A stretch of 64,000 nt of DNA from Massilia sp. Se16.2.3 (GCF_014171595.1 NZ_CP050451.1:3348001-3412000); one strand, 5' to 3'. Shown: positions 28,469 to 37,348, counted from the first letter of the stretch. The notes: generated from the sequence alone by a model not told the origin. Translations and numbers: made by a program.

Positions 28469-29425
28469 ATGGAACGCATCCTCATCATCGGCGCCAACGG
28501 CCAGATCGGCAGTGAACTGGTCTCCGCACTGGCGCAGCAGCACGGCGCGGACAACGTGCTCGCCACCGACATCGGCGCCACCAACGTGTACGGCGCGGCG
28601 CGCTACGCCCAGCTCGACGTGCTCGACAAGGCGCGCCTGGCGGCCGTGATTGCCGACGAGGGTGTGACCCAGGTCTACCAGCTGGCCGCGCTGCTGTCGG
28701 CCACGGGCGAAAAGGCGCCACTGAAGGCCTGGACGCTGAACATGGATGGTTTGCTCAACATCCTGGAAGTCGCCCGCGAACGCCTGGAAGCGGGCAAACC
28801 GCTGAAGGTGTTCTGGCCTTCGTCGATCGCCGCATTCGGCCCGAACACGCCGAGCGAGAACACGCCCCAGTACACGGTCATGGACCCGACCACGATCTAC
28901 GGCATCAGCAAACTGGCCGGCGAGCGCCTGTGCGAGTACTACCACAGCAAGTACGGCGTGGACGTGCGCTCGATCCGCTACCCGGGCATCATCAGCTTCA
29001 AGTCGCCTCCGGGCGGCGGCACGACCGATTACGCGATCGCCATCTTCCACGCGGCGCTCAAGGGCGAGACCTACGAGTGCTTCCTCGGCCCGGAAACGAC
29101 GCTGCCGATGATCTACATGCCCGATGCCATTCGCGCAACGATCGAATTAATGGACGCGCCGAGCGAGAAAGTGGCGATCCGTTCGTCGTACAATGTGGCG
29201 GGCGTCTCGTTCAACCCGCGCGAACTGGCCAGCGCCATCAAGCGCGCCGTGCCGCATTTCGAGATCGCCTACAAGCCCGACAGCCGCCAGGCGATTGCGG
29301 ACAGCTGGCCGAAGAGCCTGGACGACAGCCGCGCCAGCGCCGACTGGGGCTGGAAAGCCAGCATCGGCATCGAGGAAATGGTGGCGAGCATGCTCGAGAA
29401 TATCGACATCAAGGCCGCTGCCTGA
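28469..29425 (+). CDS. L-threonine 3-dehydrogenase, short-chain (GalE-like) type
   Basis: 318 residues of the extended SDR family and not the zinc MDR family of E. coli Tdh. The Rossmann motif is ILIIGANGQIGSELV; the catalytic set is Ser in FWPSSIAAFG and Tyr-x3-Lys in TTIYGISKLAGERL. The segments RYPGIISFKSPPGGGTTDYA and LGPETTLPMIYMPDAI are typical of SDR threonine dehydrogenases described from Cupriavidus and Flavobacterium. It oxidises Thr to 2-amino-3-ketobutyrate with NAD+, feeding Kbl encoded just upstream. Confidence 0.9.
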   Translation: MERILIIGANGQIGSELVSALAQQHGADNVLATDIGATNVYGAARYAQLDVLDKARLAAVIADEGVTQVYQLAALLSATGEKAPLKAWTLNMDGLLNILEVARERLEAGKPLKVFWPSSIAAFGPNTPSENTPQYTVMDPTTIYGISKLAGERLCEYYHSKYGVDVRSIRYPGIISFKSPPGGGTTDYAIAIFHAALKGETYECFLGPETTLPMIYMPDAIRATIELMDAPSEKVAIRSSYNVAGVSFNPRELASAIKRAVPHFEIAYKPDSRQAIADSWPKSLDDSRASADWGWKASIGIEEMVASMLENIDIKAAA

Positions 29426-29477
29426 TCCGACCCTTTTATCACCATAATAATAAAAACGCGCAGAGAGACAAATCCAG

Positions 29478-30875
29478 ATGGACATGAGTGTTTTCGATCT
29501 GTTCAAGATCGGTATCGGGCCATCGAGCTCGCATACGGTGGGCCCGATGGTGGCGGCACGCCGCTTCCTGCTCGAATGCGGTTCGCTCGAGGAAGCGGTC
29601 GGCGTCGAAGCCCACCTGTACGGGTCGCTGGCCCTGACCGGCGTCGGCCACGCGACCGACAAGGCCGTCATTCTCGGCCTGATGGGCGAGACCCCGCAGG
29701 ACATCGCTCCTGATACGGTCGAGGACAAGCTCGCGGAAGCGGAACTGGACGGCGTGCTGCGCCTGCTGGGGACAAAAGAAGTGCCGTTTTCCGCCAAGAC
29801 GGGCCTGGCCTGGCACATGGCCTCCACGCTGCCGGAACACCCGAACGGCATGCGCTTCGTGTTGAAACTGCGTGACGGCAGCCATATCGAACGCATCTAT
29901 TATTCGGTCGGCGGCGGCTTCATCACCGCGGCCGGCGAAGCCCAGGTGCGCGCGTCCGAGCCTCCTGGCACCCAGGCCGTGTCCGTGCCGTTCCCCTTCG
30001 ACACCATGGTGCAGTTGCTCGAGCAGGGCAAGCGCCACGGCCTGTCGATCCCGCACATGCTGCGCGCGAACGAACTGGTGCGCATGACCGAGGCCGAGCT
30101 GGACGCTGGCCTGGACCGGATCTGGAACGTGATGCACGACTGTATCGCGCACGGCCTGGTCACCGAAGGCCAGCTGCCCGGCGGCCTGAACGTCAAGCGG
30201 CGCGCGGCCAAGCTGTGGAAGCAGGCGCATTGCGTCGAAGGCAAGCGCGTCAACGAATTGCCCCACGATTCGACCCACCACGTCACCTTGTACGCGATGG
30301 CCGTGAACGAGGAAAACGCGGCCGGCGGACGCGTCGTCACGGCGCCGACGAATGGCGCGGCCGGTATCATCCCGGCGGTGCTGCGCTACTACGCCGAGGA
30401 CTGCCGCCCGAGCAACGCCGCGCGCGGCATCCGCGATTTCCTGCTGACCTCCAGCGCGATCGGCATGCTGTGCAAGAAGAATGCCTCGATTTCCGGTGCC
30501 GAAGTCGGCTGCCGGGGCGAGGTCGGCGTCGCTTGCGCGATGGCGGCGGCCGGCCTGGTGGCGGCGCTCGGCGGCAGCAACGAACAGATCGAGAACGCCG
30601 CCGAAATCGGCATCGAGCACCACCTCGGCATGACCTGCGACCCGATCGGCGGGCTGGTGCAGATCCCCTGTATCGAGCGCAACGGCATGGGCGCGATCAA
30701 GGCCATCACTGCCGCTTCGCTGGCACTCAAGGGCGACGGTACCCACTTCGTCAGCCTCGACAACGTCATCGAGACGATGCGCCAGACCGGGGCGGACATG
30801 CAGGCGAAGTACAAGGAGACCTCGCTTGGCGGGCTGGCGGTGCACGTGGTAACGGTGAATCACGCGGCTTGCTGA
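29478..30875 (+). CDS. sdaA: L-serine ammonia-lyase, iron-sulfur type
   Basis: 465 residues, single-chain SdaA form. It opens with [20 protein letters not shown], the beta-domain signature. The 4Fe-4S cysteines are in [18 protein letters not shown] and [10 protein letters not shown]. It deaminates Ser to pyruvate. Together with threonine dehydrogenase and Kbl (Thr to Gly plus acetyl-CoA, then Gly to Ser by glycine hydroxymethyltransferase elsewhere) it completes a route from threonine to pyruvate. It lies 52 bp after the dehydrogenase gene. Confidence 0.95.
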   Translation: MDMSVFDLFKIGIGPSSSHTVGPMVAARRFLLECGSLEEAVGVEAHLYGSLALTGVGHATDKAVILGLMGETPQDIAPDTVEDKLAEAELDGVLRLLGTKEVPFSAKTGLAWHMASTLPEHPNGMRFVLKLRDGSHIERIYYSVGGGFITAAGEAQVRASEPPGTQAVSVPFPFDTMVQLLEQGKRHGLSIPHMLRANELVRMTEAELDAGLDRIWNVMHDCIAHGLVTEGQLPGGLNVKRRAAKLWKQAHCVEGKRVNELPHDSTHHVTLYAMAVNEENAAGGRVVTAPTNGAAGIIPAVLRYYAEDCRPSNAARGIRDFLLTSSAIGMLCKKNASISGAEVGCRGEVGVACAMAAAGLVAALGGSNEQIENAAEIGIEHHLGMTCDPIGGLVQIPCIERNGMGAIKAITAASLALKGDGTHFVSLDNVIETMRQTGADMQAKYKETSLGGLAVHVVTVNHAAC

Positions 30876-30893
30876 GCTAAATATCGTCGCTTT

Positions 30894-30933
30894 CAGGGTG
30901 GGCGGGGCCGCCGAGGCGCCCCGTGCCACGCGG
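30894..30933 (+). repeat. Degenerate hairpin repeat upstream of thrC
   Basis: One forward copy, CAGGGTGG...CCACGCGG, whose core carries GGGGC and GCGCCCC arms around CGCCGAG. The same core word, GCCGCCGAGGC, appears in reverse in the copy at 26399-26438. It lies between sdaA and thrC. Confidence 0.65.
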
Positions 30934-30996
30934 TGGGGACATGCCATCCCCGCTGCACCAATCTCGACCGCATCCGCAGGATTCCCCGGCCCGCAC

Positions 30997-31002
30997 TATA
31001 AT
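30997..31002 (+). promoter_or_regulatory. Possible -10 box of thrC
   Basis: A perfect TATAAT lies 39 bp before the thrC ATG. No good -35 hexamer is seen 16-18 bp upstream, so the promoter may need an activator or may be chance. Confidence 0.4.
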
Positions 31003-31040
31003 AAAAGAATCAACGCGAGCCCAACCGGATCATCCTACGT

Positions 31041-32516
31041 ATGCACTATGTCTCCACCCGCGCGACGAGCGCGTCCGCTTCCCGCAATCCGGAAACCTTC
31101 TCGACCATCCTGCTGGGCGGCCTGGCCCCTGACGGCGGCCTGTACATGCCGGCCGAGTACCCGCGTGTGACAAGCGAGGAGCTCGACGCCTGGCGCCGCC
31201 TTTCCTACGCCGAGCTGGCCTTCGAGGTGCTGCGCAAATTCGCCACCGACATCCCTGACGACGACCTGCGCGCGCTCACCCGCAAAACCTATACGCCCGA
31301 GGTTTACCGCAACGCTAGAAACGACGAGTCCGCGGAAGACATCACGCCCCTGCGCACGCTGGAGGACGAGGGCGGGCGCAAGCTGATGTTGCAATCGCTG
31401 TCGAACGGCCCGACCCTGGCCTTCAAGGACATGGCGATGCAGTTGCTGGGCAACCTGTTCGAGTATGCACTGGCGAAGAATGGCGATGAGCTCAACATCT
31501 TCGGGGCCACCTCGGGCGACACCGGCAGCGCCGCCGAATACGCGATGCGCGGCAAGCGCGGCGTCAAGGTGTTCATGCTCTCGCCGAGCGGGAAGATGAG
31601 CGCCTTCCAGACCGCGCAGATGTTCAGCCTGCAGGACCCGAACATCTTCAACATCGCCGTCGACGGCGTGTTCGACGACTGCCAGGACCTCGTGAAAGCC
31701 GTGTCGAACGACCTGGCCTTCAAGGCGCGCCACAAGATCGGCACCGTCAATTCGATCAACTGGGCGCGCGTGGTGGCCCAGGTTGTCTACTACTTCCGCG
31801 GCTATCTCGCGGCCACGGCGAACAACGAGCAGAAGGTCTCGTTCACGGTCCCCTCGGGGAACTTCGGGAATGTCTGCGCCGGCCATATCGCGCGCATGAT
31901 GGGCCTGCCCATCGACCGACTGGTGGTGGCCACCAACGAGAACGACGTGCTCGACGAGTTCTTCCGCACCGGCGTCTACCGCGTGCGCAAAAGCGCGGAG
32001 ACTCTCCACACCAGCAGCCCGTCGATGGACATCTCCAAGGCGTCGAACTTCGAGCGCTTTGTCTACGACCTGGTCGGGCGCGACAGCGAGCGTACCCACG
32101 CCCTGTTCCGCAAGGTCGACACCCACGGCGGCTTCGACCTGTCGGGCAGGCCCGGCGCGGACGGCGACGAGTTCGCGCGCGTGGGCGAGTACGGCTTCGC
32201 TTCCGGCAAGTCGACCCATGCCGACCGCCTGGAGACGATCCGCATGGCTTTTGATGACTACGGCATCGTGGTCGACACCCACACCGCCGACGGCATCAAG
32301 GTCGCGCGCGAGCACCTCGAACCGGGCGTGCCGATGATCGTGCTGGAAACCGCGCTCGCGGCCAAGTTCAACGAGACCATCCTCGACGCATTGGGCGAGG
32401 ACGCCCCGCGTCCCGCCGGCTTCGAGGACATCGAGTCGCTGCCGCAGAAGTTCGTGCTGATGCGCCCGAACGTCGACGAGATGAAGACCTTCATCGCCGC
32501 GCATACCGGACTATGA
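31041..32516 (+). CDS. thrC: Threonine synthase
   Basis: 491 residues, the longer fungal/proteobacterial class. It is PLP-dependent with the Lys in TLAFKDMAMQLLGN; the phosphate loop is ATSGDTGSAAEYAM; NSINWARVVAQVVYYF and VPSGNFGNVCAGHIARMMGL are further class marks. It turns O-phosphohomoserine into threonine. It starts a run with moeA and moaD. In many Burkholderiales hom lies directly upstream of thrC; here sdaA and a hairpin repeat occupy that place. Confidence 0.95.
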   Translation: MHYVSTRATSASASRNPETFSTILLGGLAPDGGLYMPAEYPRVTSEELDAWRRLSYAELAFEVLRKFATDIPDDDLRALTRKTYTPEVYRNARNDESAEDITPLRTLEDEGGRKLMLQSLSNGPTLAFKDMAMQLLGNLFEYALAKNGDELNIFGATSGDTGSAAEYAMRGKRGVKVFMLSPSGKMSAFQTAQMFSLQDPNIFNIAVDGVFDDCQDLVKAVSNDLAFKARHKIGTVNSINWARVVAQVVYYFRGYLAATANNEQKVSFTVPSGNFGNVCAGHIARMMGLPIDRLVVATNENDVLDEFFRTGVYRVRKSAETLHTSSPSMDISKASNFERFVYDLVGRDSERTHALFRKVDTHGGFDLSGRPGADGDEFARVGEYGFASGKSTHADRLETIRMAFDDYGIVVDTHTADGIKVAREHLEPGVPMIVLETALAAKFNETILDALGEDAPRPAGFEDIESLPQKFVLMRPNVDEMKTFIAAHTGL

Positions 32517-32529
32517 GGGGACTGTGAAC

Positions 32530-33786
32530 ATGGGTCCGAACGACAAAGCCGCAGCGCGGCCGATGCTGAGCGTGCGCGAAGCCCTCGATACGCTGCTGGC
32601 CGCGGCGCGTCCGGTAGCGGAGGTGGAACAGGTGCCGACATTGGCGGCGAACGGCCGCGTGCTGGCGCAGGACGCCGCATCGACCATCGCGGTGCCGTCC
32701 GCCGATAACACCCAGATGGATGGCTACGCCGTGCGCGCGGCCGACTGCATCGATGGCGCCGCCACCCTGAAGGTAAGCCAGCGCATCCCCGCCGGCACCG
32801 TCGGCGAGCCGCTCGAACCCGGTACGGCAGCGCGCATCTTCACCGGCGCCCTGATTCCGCCGGGTGCCGATGCGGTAGTGATGCAGGAGCAGTGCGAAGC
32901 CGCCGGCGACATGGTGACGATCCGCCATGCGCCAAAGGCCGGCGAATGGATCCGCCGCGCCGGCGAAGACATCCGCGCCGGTGCGACCATCCTGTCGGCG
33001 GGCACGCGCCTGCGCAGCCAGGAGCTGGGCCTGGCCGCATCGGTTGGACTGGCGACGCTGCCCGTGCACAGGCGCCTGCGCGTGGCGGTCTTCTTCACTG
33101 GCGACGAACTGACCATGCCGGGCGAAGCACCCGGCGGGCAGCTGCCGCCGGGCGCGATCTACAACTCGAACCGCTTCACCCTGCGCGGCCTGCTGGAGAA
33201 CTTCGGTTGCGAGATCGCGGACCTCGGCATCGTGCCCGACACGCTGGACGCCACCCGCGCGGCGCTGCGCGAAGCGGCGCGCACGAACGACCTGATCATC
33301 ACCTCGGGCGGCGTGTCCGTCGGCGAGGAAGACCACATCAAGCCTGCAGTGGAAGCGGAAGGGTCGCTGAACATGTGGCAGATCGCCGTCAAGCCGGGCA
33401 AGCCGCTCGCGTTCGGCGAGGTGCGCAAGGAAGGCGGCGATACCGCGTTCTTCCTCGGCCTGCCGGGCAATCCCGTCTCGAGCTTCGTCACCTTCCTGCT
33501 GTTCGTGCGTCCCTTCCTGCTGCGCCTGCAGGGCGTGAGCGGGCCGGTCGAGCCGCGCGCCTGGATGGTGCGCGCAGACTTCAACCTGCCCAGGGCCGAT
33601 CGCCGCAACGAATTCCTGCGCGCGCGCATCAATGCCGGAGGAGGCCTGGACCTGTTCCCGAATCAGGGCTCGGGGGTACTGAGCTCGACCGTCTGGGGCG
33701 ATGGCCTGGTCGACAATCCGGCCGGACGCACTATTCAAGAGGGCGACATGGTGCGCTTCATTCCCTTCAGCGAACTGCAGCACTAA
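32530..33786 (+). CDS. moeA: Molybdopterin molybdenumtransferase
   Basis: 418 residues. It inserts molybdate into adenylylated molybdopterin. Motifs: NTQMDGYAVRA (domain III), IFTGALIPPGADAVVMQEQ, IITSGGVSVGEEDHIK and FFLGLPGNPVSSFVTF, the conserved MoeA/MogA-like active-site loop. GAGGGG at 32515-32520 is nine bases before ATG 32530 and only three before GTG 32524, so the ATG is preferred. It is co-directional with thrC (13 bp) and moaD (10 bp). It would serve enzymes such as the molybdenum hydroxylase at the start of the window. Confidence 0.94.
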   Translation: MGPNDKAAARPMLSVREALDTLLAAARPVAEVEQVPTLAANGRVLAQDAASTIAVPSADNTQMDGYAVRAADCIDGAATLKVSQRIPAGTVGEPLEPGTAARIFTGALIPPGADAVVMQEQCEAAGDMVTIRHAPKAGEWIRRAGEDIRAGATILSAGTRLRSQELGLAASVGLATLPVHRRLRVAVFFTGDELTMPGEAPGGQLPPGAIYNSNRFTLRGLLENFGCEIADLGIVPDTLDATRAALREAARTNDLIITSGGVSVGEEDHIKPAVEAEGSLNMWQIAVKPGKPLAFGEVRKEGGDTAFFLGLPGNPVSSFVTFLLFVRPFLLRLQGVSGPVEPRAWMVRADFNLPRADRRNEFLRARINAGGGLDLFPNQGSGVLSSTVWGDGLVDNPAGRTIQEGDMVRFIPFSELQH

Positions 33787-33796
33787 GAGCGAGAGC

Positions 33797-34054
33797 ATGG
33801 ACATCGAATTGCGGTTTTTCGCCTCCGTGCGCGAGGCGCTCGGCACCAGCAACGAAAAGGTGGCGCTGCCGGAAGGCGTGGAGACGGTGGGCGCCGTGCG
33901 CGCGCACCTGGTCGAGCGTGGCGGCGCCTGGGCGGCGGCGCTCGGGCCGGAGCGCGCACTGCGCATGGCCTTCAATCATGTGATGTGCGGGCCGGAGACG
34001 GTAATCGAGGAGGGCGGGGAAGTGGCCTTCTTCCCGCCTGTGACCGGGGGGTAG
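33797..34054 (+). CDS. moaD: Molybdopterin synthase sulfur-carrier subunit
   Basis: 85 residues with ubiquitin-like beta-grasp character (MDIELRFFASVREALG) and the diagnostic C-terminal Gly-Gly (FFPPVTGG), which is thiocarboxylated and donates sulfur to precursor Z. The catalytic partner MoaE, usually next to it, is not in this window; a hairpin repeat pair and an unrelated reverse gene follow. Confidence 0.92.
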   Translation: MDIELRFFASVREALGTSNEKVALPEGVETVGAVRAHLVERGGAWAAALGPERALRMAFNHVMCGPETVIEEGGEVAFFPPVTGG

Positions 34055-34087
34055 ACCCGACGCCGCTTGCGGACAGGGTTTGATCCC

Positions 34088-34217
34088 GCAGGGTGGACGG
34101 CTCGCCATTCAGGCCCACGGCCTGAATGGCTCCACGCGGTCAACGCACGGGTGCAGGCCGACATCCGAGGGGAAGCGCGATGCGTACGCGTGGACGGGAA
34201 ACCCGTCCACGCTACGG
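34088..34217. repeat. Two hairpin repeats with long variant arms
   Basis: First copy 34088-34139 (forward): the flanks CGCAGGGTGGA and TCCACGCGG enclose a 12-bp perfect stem, GCCATTCAGGCC (34104-34115) with GGCCTGAATGGC (34119-34130). Second copy 34187-34217 (reverse): GTGGACGGG (34190-34198) with CCCGTCCAC (34202-34210) and loop AAA. Both lie between the converging moaD and TRAP genes. The arms differ from every other copy yet pair perfectly. Confidence 0.85.
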
Positions 34218-34223
34218 CCATGC

Positions 34224-35260
34224 CTACAGCGCTGCGATCGACTTTTCGGCCAGCGCCAGCAGTTTGGCGCAATTGTCGCTGCGCGCACCGAAGTCGCGCC
34301 AGGCCGTCGTGCGCGCCATCTCCTGCCACTTCTTCAGCGTTTCAAGGTCCATGTCGACCACGCGCGCCCCGACGCGCGAGTAGACGCTGGCGACCGCCGC
34401 ATCGTCGGCCTGCGCCATGCGCAGCGCGAACTTTTCCAGGTCCGCACCCACCTTCAGGATGGCCGCCTGCTGGTCCTTGTGGAGGCGGTCGAACACCGTC
34501 TTCGACATCAGGAGCGGCTCGAGCATGAACCAGTAGCCGCCGCGCGGCGTGGTCAGCGCGCCCGACACGTCCTGCAGGCGGAACGAGATCAGCGAGGTCG
34601 AGGACGTGAAGGCGGCGTCGAGCGCGCCGCTTTTCATGGCGTTGTGGATTTCGTTGGACGGCACGTTGACCACCACGCCGCCGGCTTCCTGCAGGACCAG
34701 GTCCATCTCGCGCGAGCCGCCGCGCACCTTCAGGCCGCGCACGTCTTCCGGTGCCGGGATGGGCGCGCCGCGCGACGCGACGCCGCCGGCCGCCAGATCC
34801 AGCTGACGATGACGAGGCCCTGGTCGGCCAGGATGCGGGTCAGCTCGCGCCCGACCTCGGCGTTCTTCCAGCCATAGCCCTGGGAGTACGAGGTGACCAG
34901 GCCCGGCATCAGGCCGATGTTCGCTTCCGGCGCCTCGGCGGCGGCATATGACAGCGGCACCAGGGCCAGGTCGAGGCCGCCCTTGCGCAGTGCGCTGAAC
35001 TGGCTGTTGGCCGGCATCAGGGCAGAATTCGGATAAATGGAAAACTTCAGGCCGCCGCGGGTGTGCTTCTCGACCTCGGTGGCGAACATGCGGCAGAGGC
35101 GGTCGCGGAAGTCGCCTTCCGTGATGCTACCGCCGGGGAACTGGTGCGAGATCTTCATCGATTGCGAAGCAGCCCAGGCGCTTTGCAACCAAAAGGGGCT
35201 GGACGCGATCGCGCCCAGCACGGTCCTGCGGGCCAGGAGCGGCCCTGTCTTCAACGACAT
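34224..35260 (-). CDS. TRAP transporter substrate-binding protein (DctP family), one frameshift
   Basis: About 345 residues after repairing a G deletion near 34797 (restoring VSWIWAAGG). A twin-arginine-like start (LLARRTVLGAIASSPFWLQ) leads to the mature protein, which begins SMKISHQFPGGSITEGDF. Family marks are MFATEVEKHTRGGLKFSIYP and RKGGLDLALVPLSYAAAE. GGAGG (35267-35271) touches an upstream ATG at 35266 with no space but sits six bases before ATG 35260, so 35260 is chosen. DctP proteins deliver organic acids to a DctQM pump; no DctQ or DctM gene lies nearby, so it is an orphan here. The ligand is unknown. Confidence 0.85.
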
Positions 35261-35355
35261 ATTCATCCTCCAAGATGAGCAAACGAACTACCGGGCGAAT
35301 CGTGGGCACATCGGGGTGCCCATCGTTCACATGTGTGCAGAGTACAGACTGATCT

Positions 35356-35373
35356 TATGCACTTTGGTGCATA
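35356..35373. promoter_or_regulatory. Palindrome upstream of the TRAP gene, possible operator
   Basis: TATGCAC (35356-35362), TTTG spacer, GTGCATA (35367-35373): a 7-bp inverted repeat about 100 bp upstream of the binding-protein start, in an unusually AT-rich stretch. A related half-site, ATGCACCGTG, lies further out at about 35428. No regulator is encoded beside it. Confidence 0.4.
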
Positions 35374-35502
35374 TAAGAATATTCTTTCGAGAATGCTTGT
35401 CAAGCAGAATATTGTTGTCTTAACAAATGCACCGTGAATAACTCGGCAGTATCGGGCCTGTCGCACCCGCCACGCTTAAGACCCGTCAAGGAGGAGGGCT
35501 TC

Positions 35503-35727
35503 CTACTTCTTGTCGAGGCGATCGCACACACCGCAGGCGATGCCGCGCCTCATGTTGCGGTAGCGCGTGCCGACAAACAGGGCCGAGGCGACGAGGGCCC
35601 AGGCCAATGCATAGGGCCAGGCGCGCGCGAAGAGCTCGCCGCGCGCCATGTCGACGCCGAGCAACAGGCCGAACATCGAGCAGGCAGCGGCACAGTACTG
35701 GACGATCCAGTGCGAGAGTGGGGGCAT
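35503..35727 (-). CDS. Small two-helix membrane protein, 74 aa
   Basis: 74 residues starting MPPLSHWIVQYCAAACSMFG. Two hydrophobic segments (VQYCAAACSMFGLLLGV and ALAWALVASALFVGTRY) are followed by a basic, Cys-containing tail (RRGIACGVCDRLDKK) with CxxxC spacing. AAGGAG lies six bases before the start. It begins 11 bp after the alpha/beta hydrolase gene, so it is probably the last gene of that operon. I do not recognise the family. Confidence 0.6.
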   Translation of the reverse strand: MPPLSHWIVQYCAAACSMFGLLLGVDMARGELFARAWPYALAWALVASALFVGTRYRNMRRGIACGVCDRLDKK

Positions 35728-35738
35728 GGCGGACTCCT

Positions 35739-36692
35739 TCACAGTTTGTCCAGGAAGCGGCGCAGGACGGCGTTCGTCGCCTGCGGCTGGTCGATCATGG
35801 CGAAGTGGCGGGCGTTGTCGACGGGCTCGACCTGGAGCCGCTGCGTGCCCGTCATCAGCTCCCGATAGTAGGCCAGCTTGTCGGCAGCAAGCATGCCGCC
35901 CGCCGTGGCGGCGTCGGGGCCGTACCGGGCGCCAGCACCAGCACCGGCGCCGTGATCCGCGGCAGGCCTGGACGCAGGTCGCGCGCCAGCACGGCACCGA
36001 CCCAGCTTGCCACGGCCGCCGGGTCGCTGCGCGCGGTGAGCTGGGCCAGGTCGTCGGCCTTGCCCATGTCGACCGCGCCGATGCTGCGCATGTACTGGCG
36101 TTGCTGGGCCGCGAAGGCGGGCGGCGGCGTGGCAGCCATGCGCTGGCGCATGTTCTCCGCCATGGCCGCGCGTTGTTCGGGCGGCGTATCTTCGCTGCGC
36201 GGCATCACCGGCAAGCCATCGATGCTGACCACGCCACCAATGCGCGCGCCCATGTCCTCGGCCAGCGCAATGGCCAGGGTGCCGCCCAGGCTGTGGCCGA
36301 CAAGTACCGGCCTGGACAGCTTGCGCGAATCGATCAGTTCCGCGAGCGCGGCCCTGGCCGCATCGAACGGTCGCCATTGACGCCCGGGCGGCCGTCGAAG
36401 CCCGGCAGCGTCACGACGTAGAGGGCGCGGGTGGGTGCGAATTCGCGCACCACTTCCTGCCACACCCATCCGCCGGTCGCCAGGCCGGGAATCAGGATCA
36501 TGGCCGGTCCGTTGGCGCGGCCGTGGCGCTCGACCAGCATGCCCGGAGCTCGAACTGTTCGGCGGGTGCGGGGGCTGCTGCAAAGCGGTTCGGCGCGGTC
36601 GCGGAAGCTGCGGGAGCGAGGGCTGAGGCAACCGGGGCGGCGGATGCGCTTGCAAGGCCGAGGACAACTGCGAACGACAAGACTGCTTTCAT
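35739..36692 (-). CDS. Alpha/beta hydrolase with signal peptide, three frameshifts
   Basis: About 318 residues when three frames are joined (breaks near 36545, 36375 and 35925, each fitting a one-base deletion). A signal peptide and Ala-rich linker (MKAVLSFAVVLGLASASAAP) lead to the hydrolase core: oxyanion region MILIPGLATGGWVW, nucleophile elbow VGHSLGGTLAIALAEDMG, and His in NARHFAMIDQPQATN. It is probably a periplasmic esterase or lipase-like enzyme of unknown substrate. Its ATG overlaps the stop of the XRE gene (ATGA), so its making is tied to that regulator's. Confidence 0.78.
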
Positions 36693-36893
36693 GCTGGCTC
36701 CTGGTCGGGGTGGAAGATGGTTTCGATCGGTTGCTGGAACAATGTGGAAATCGCGAAGGCAAAGGGGCAGGCTGGGGTCGTAGCGCCCGGTCTCGATGGC
36801 GATCACGGTCTGGCGCGACACGTCGAGCAGCTCGGCCAGGTGGGCCTGGCTCCAGCCCCGTTCGGCGCGCAGGTCGCGGATCAGGTTCTTCAT
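36689..36893 (-). CDS. Small XRE-type DNA-binding regulator, one frameshift
   Basis: 67 residues after removing one extra C near 36755. The helix-turn-helix is complete: MKNLIRDLRAERGWSQAHLA, then VSRQTVIAIETGRYDPSLPF, and it ends ETIFHPDQEPA. This is the common short regulator found with a membrane-protein partner. Its start overlaps the stop of the membrane-protein gene upstream (ATGA), and its stop overlaps the hydrolase start. The repeated TGTAAAG sites at the operon promoter are its likely target, which is inference. Confidence 0.8.
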
Positions 36894-37276
36894 CGGCCTG
36901 CCAGCTTGCGTACGATGCCGACGACGCCGGTGCCTCCGCAGAGCACGCACCAGACGCTGAACATCGAGAGTTTCGGATAGCCGGCGATTTCGAGAAAGCC
37001 GTAGCTGAAGGTGAGCCCGGCCGTCAGCGCCGCGCTGAGGGCCACGTTCTCCAGCAGGCGCATGCGCACGAATTCGTCCACGCGTCCCACCTGGCGCACG
37101 ATGGCCCAGATGGCGGCGGCGAAGCCGATCATGGGGCTGAGGAGGATGAGCGTGCGCAGGGCGCCGGGCGCCATCGGGCGGCCGACGTGGATGGCCACTC
37201 CCAGGATCAGCGCATACAGCGCAATGGCGCCGAACAGTTCGCGATGATAGATCCGGGCAACGCGTTTTTCGTGCAT
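36890..37276 (-). CDS. Four-helix membrane protein paired with the XRE regulator
   Basis: 128 residues. About four membrane segments: LFGAIALYALILGVAIHV, TLILLSPMIGFAAAIWAIV, ALSAALTAGLTFSYGFLE and MFSVWCVLCGGTGVVGIV, with a basic N-terminus (MHEKRVARIYHRE). No domain is recognised; similar short membrane proteins are often found upstream of the small XRE regulators that they accompany. First gene of the operon, with a near-consensus promoter about 30 bp upstream of its start. Confidence 0.7.
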   Translation of the reverse strand: MHEKRVARIYHRELFGAIALYALILGVAIHVGRPMAPGALRTLILLSPMIGFAAAIWAIVRQVGRVDEFVRMRLLENVALSAALTAGLTFSYGFLEIAGYPKLSMFSVWCVLCGGTGVVGIVRKLAGR

Positions 37277-37290
37277 GTCGAACTCCGTGG

Positions 37291-37348
37291 TGTAAAGGAT
37301 GCTTTACATCGTAGGCGCACCGGCGCCCGATGTCAAGCGACCTTTACA
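37291..37348 (-). promoter_or_regulatory. Sigma-70 promoter with flanking TGTAAAG operators
   Basis: Read on the reverse strand: TTGACA (37336-37331), a 17-bp spacer, then TACGAT (37313-37308). Directly downstream is the inverted repeat TGTAAAG-N4-CTTTACA (37291-37308), whose edge touches the -10 box. A further copy of the half-site (37342-37348) lies just upstream of the -35. Such placement suits a repressor that blocks RNA polymerase; the small XRE protein encoded in the operon is the natural candidate. Confidence 0.7.
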
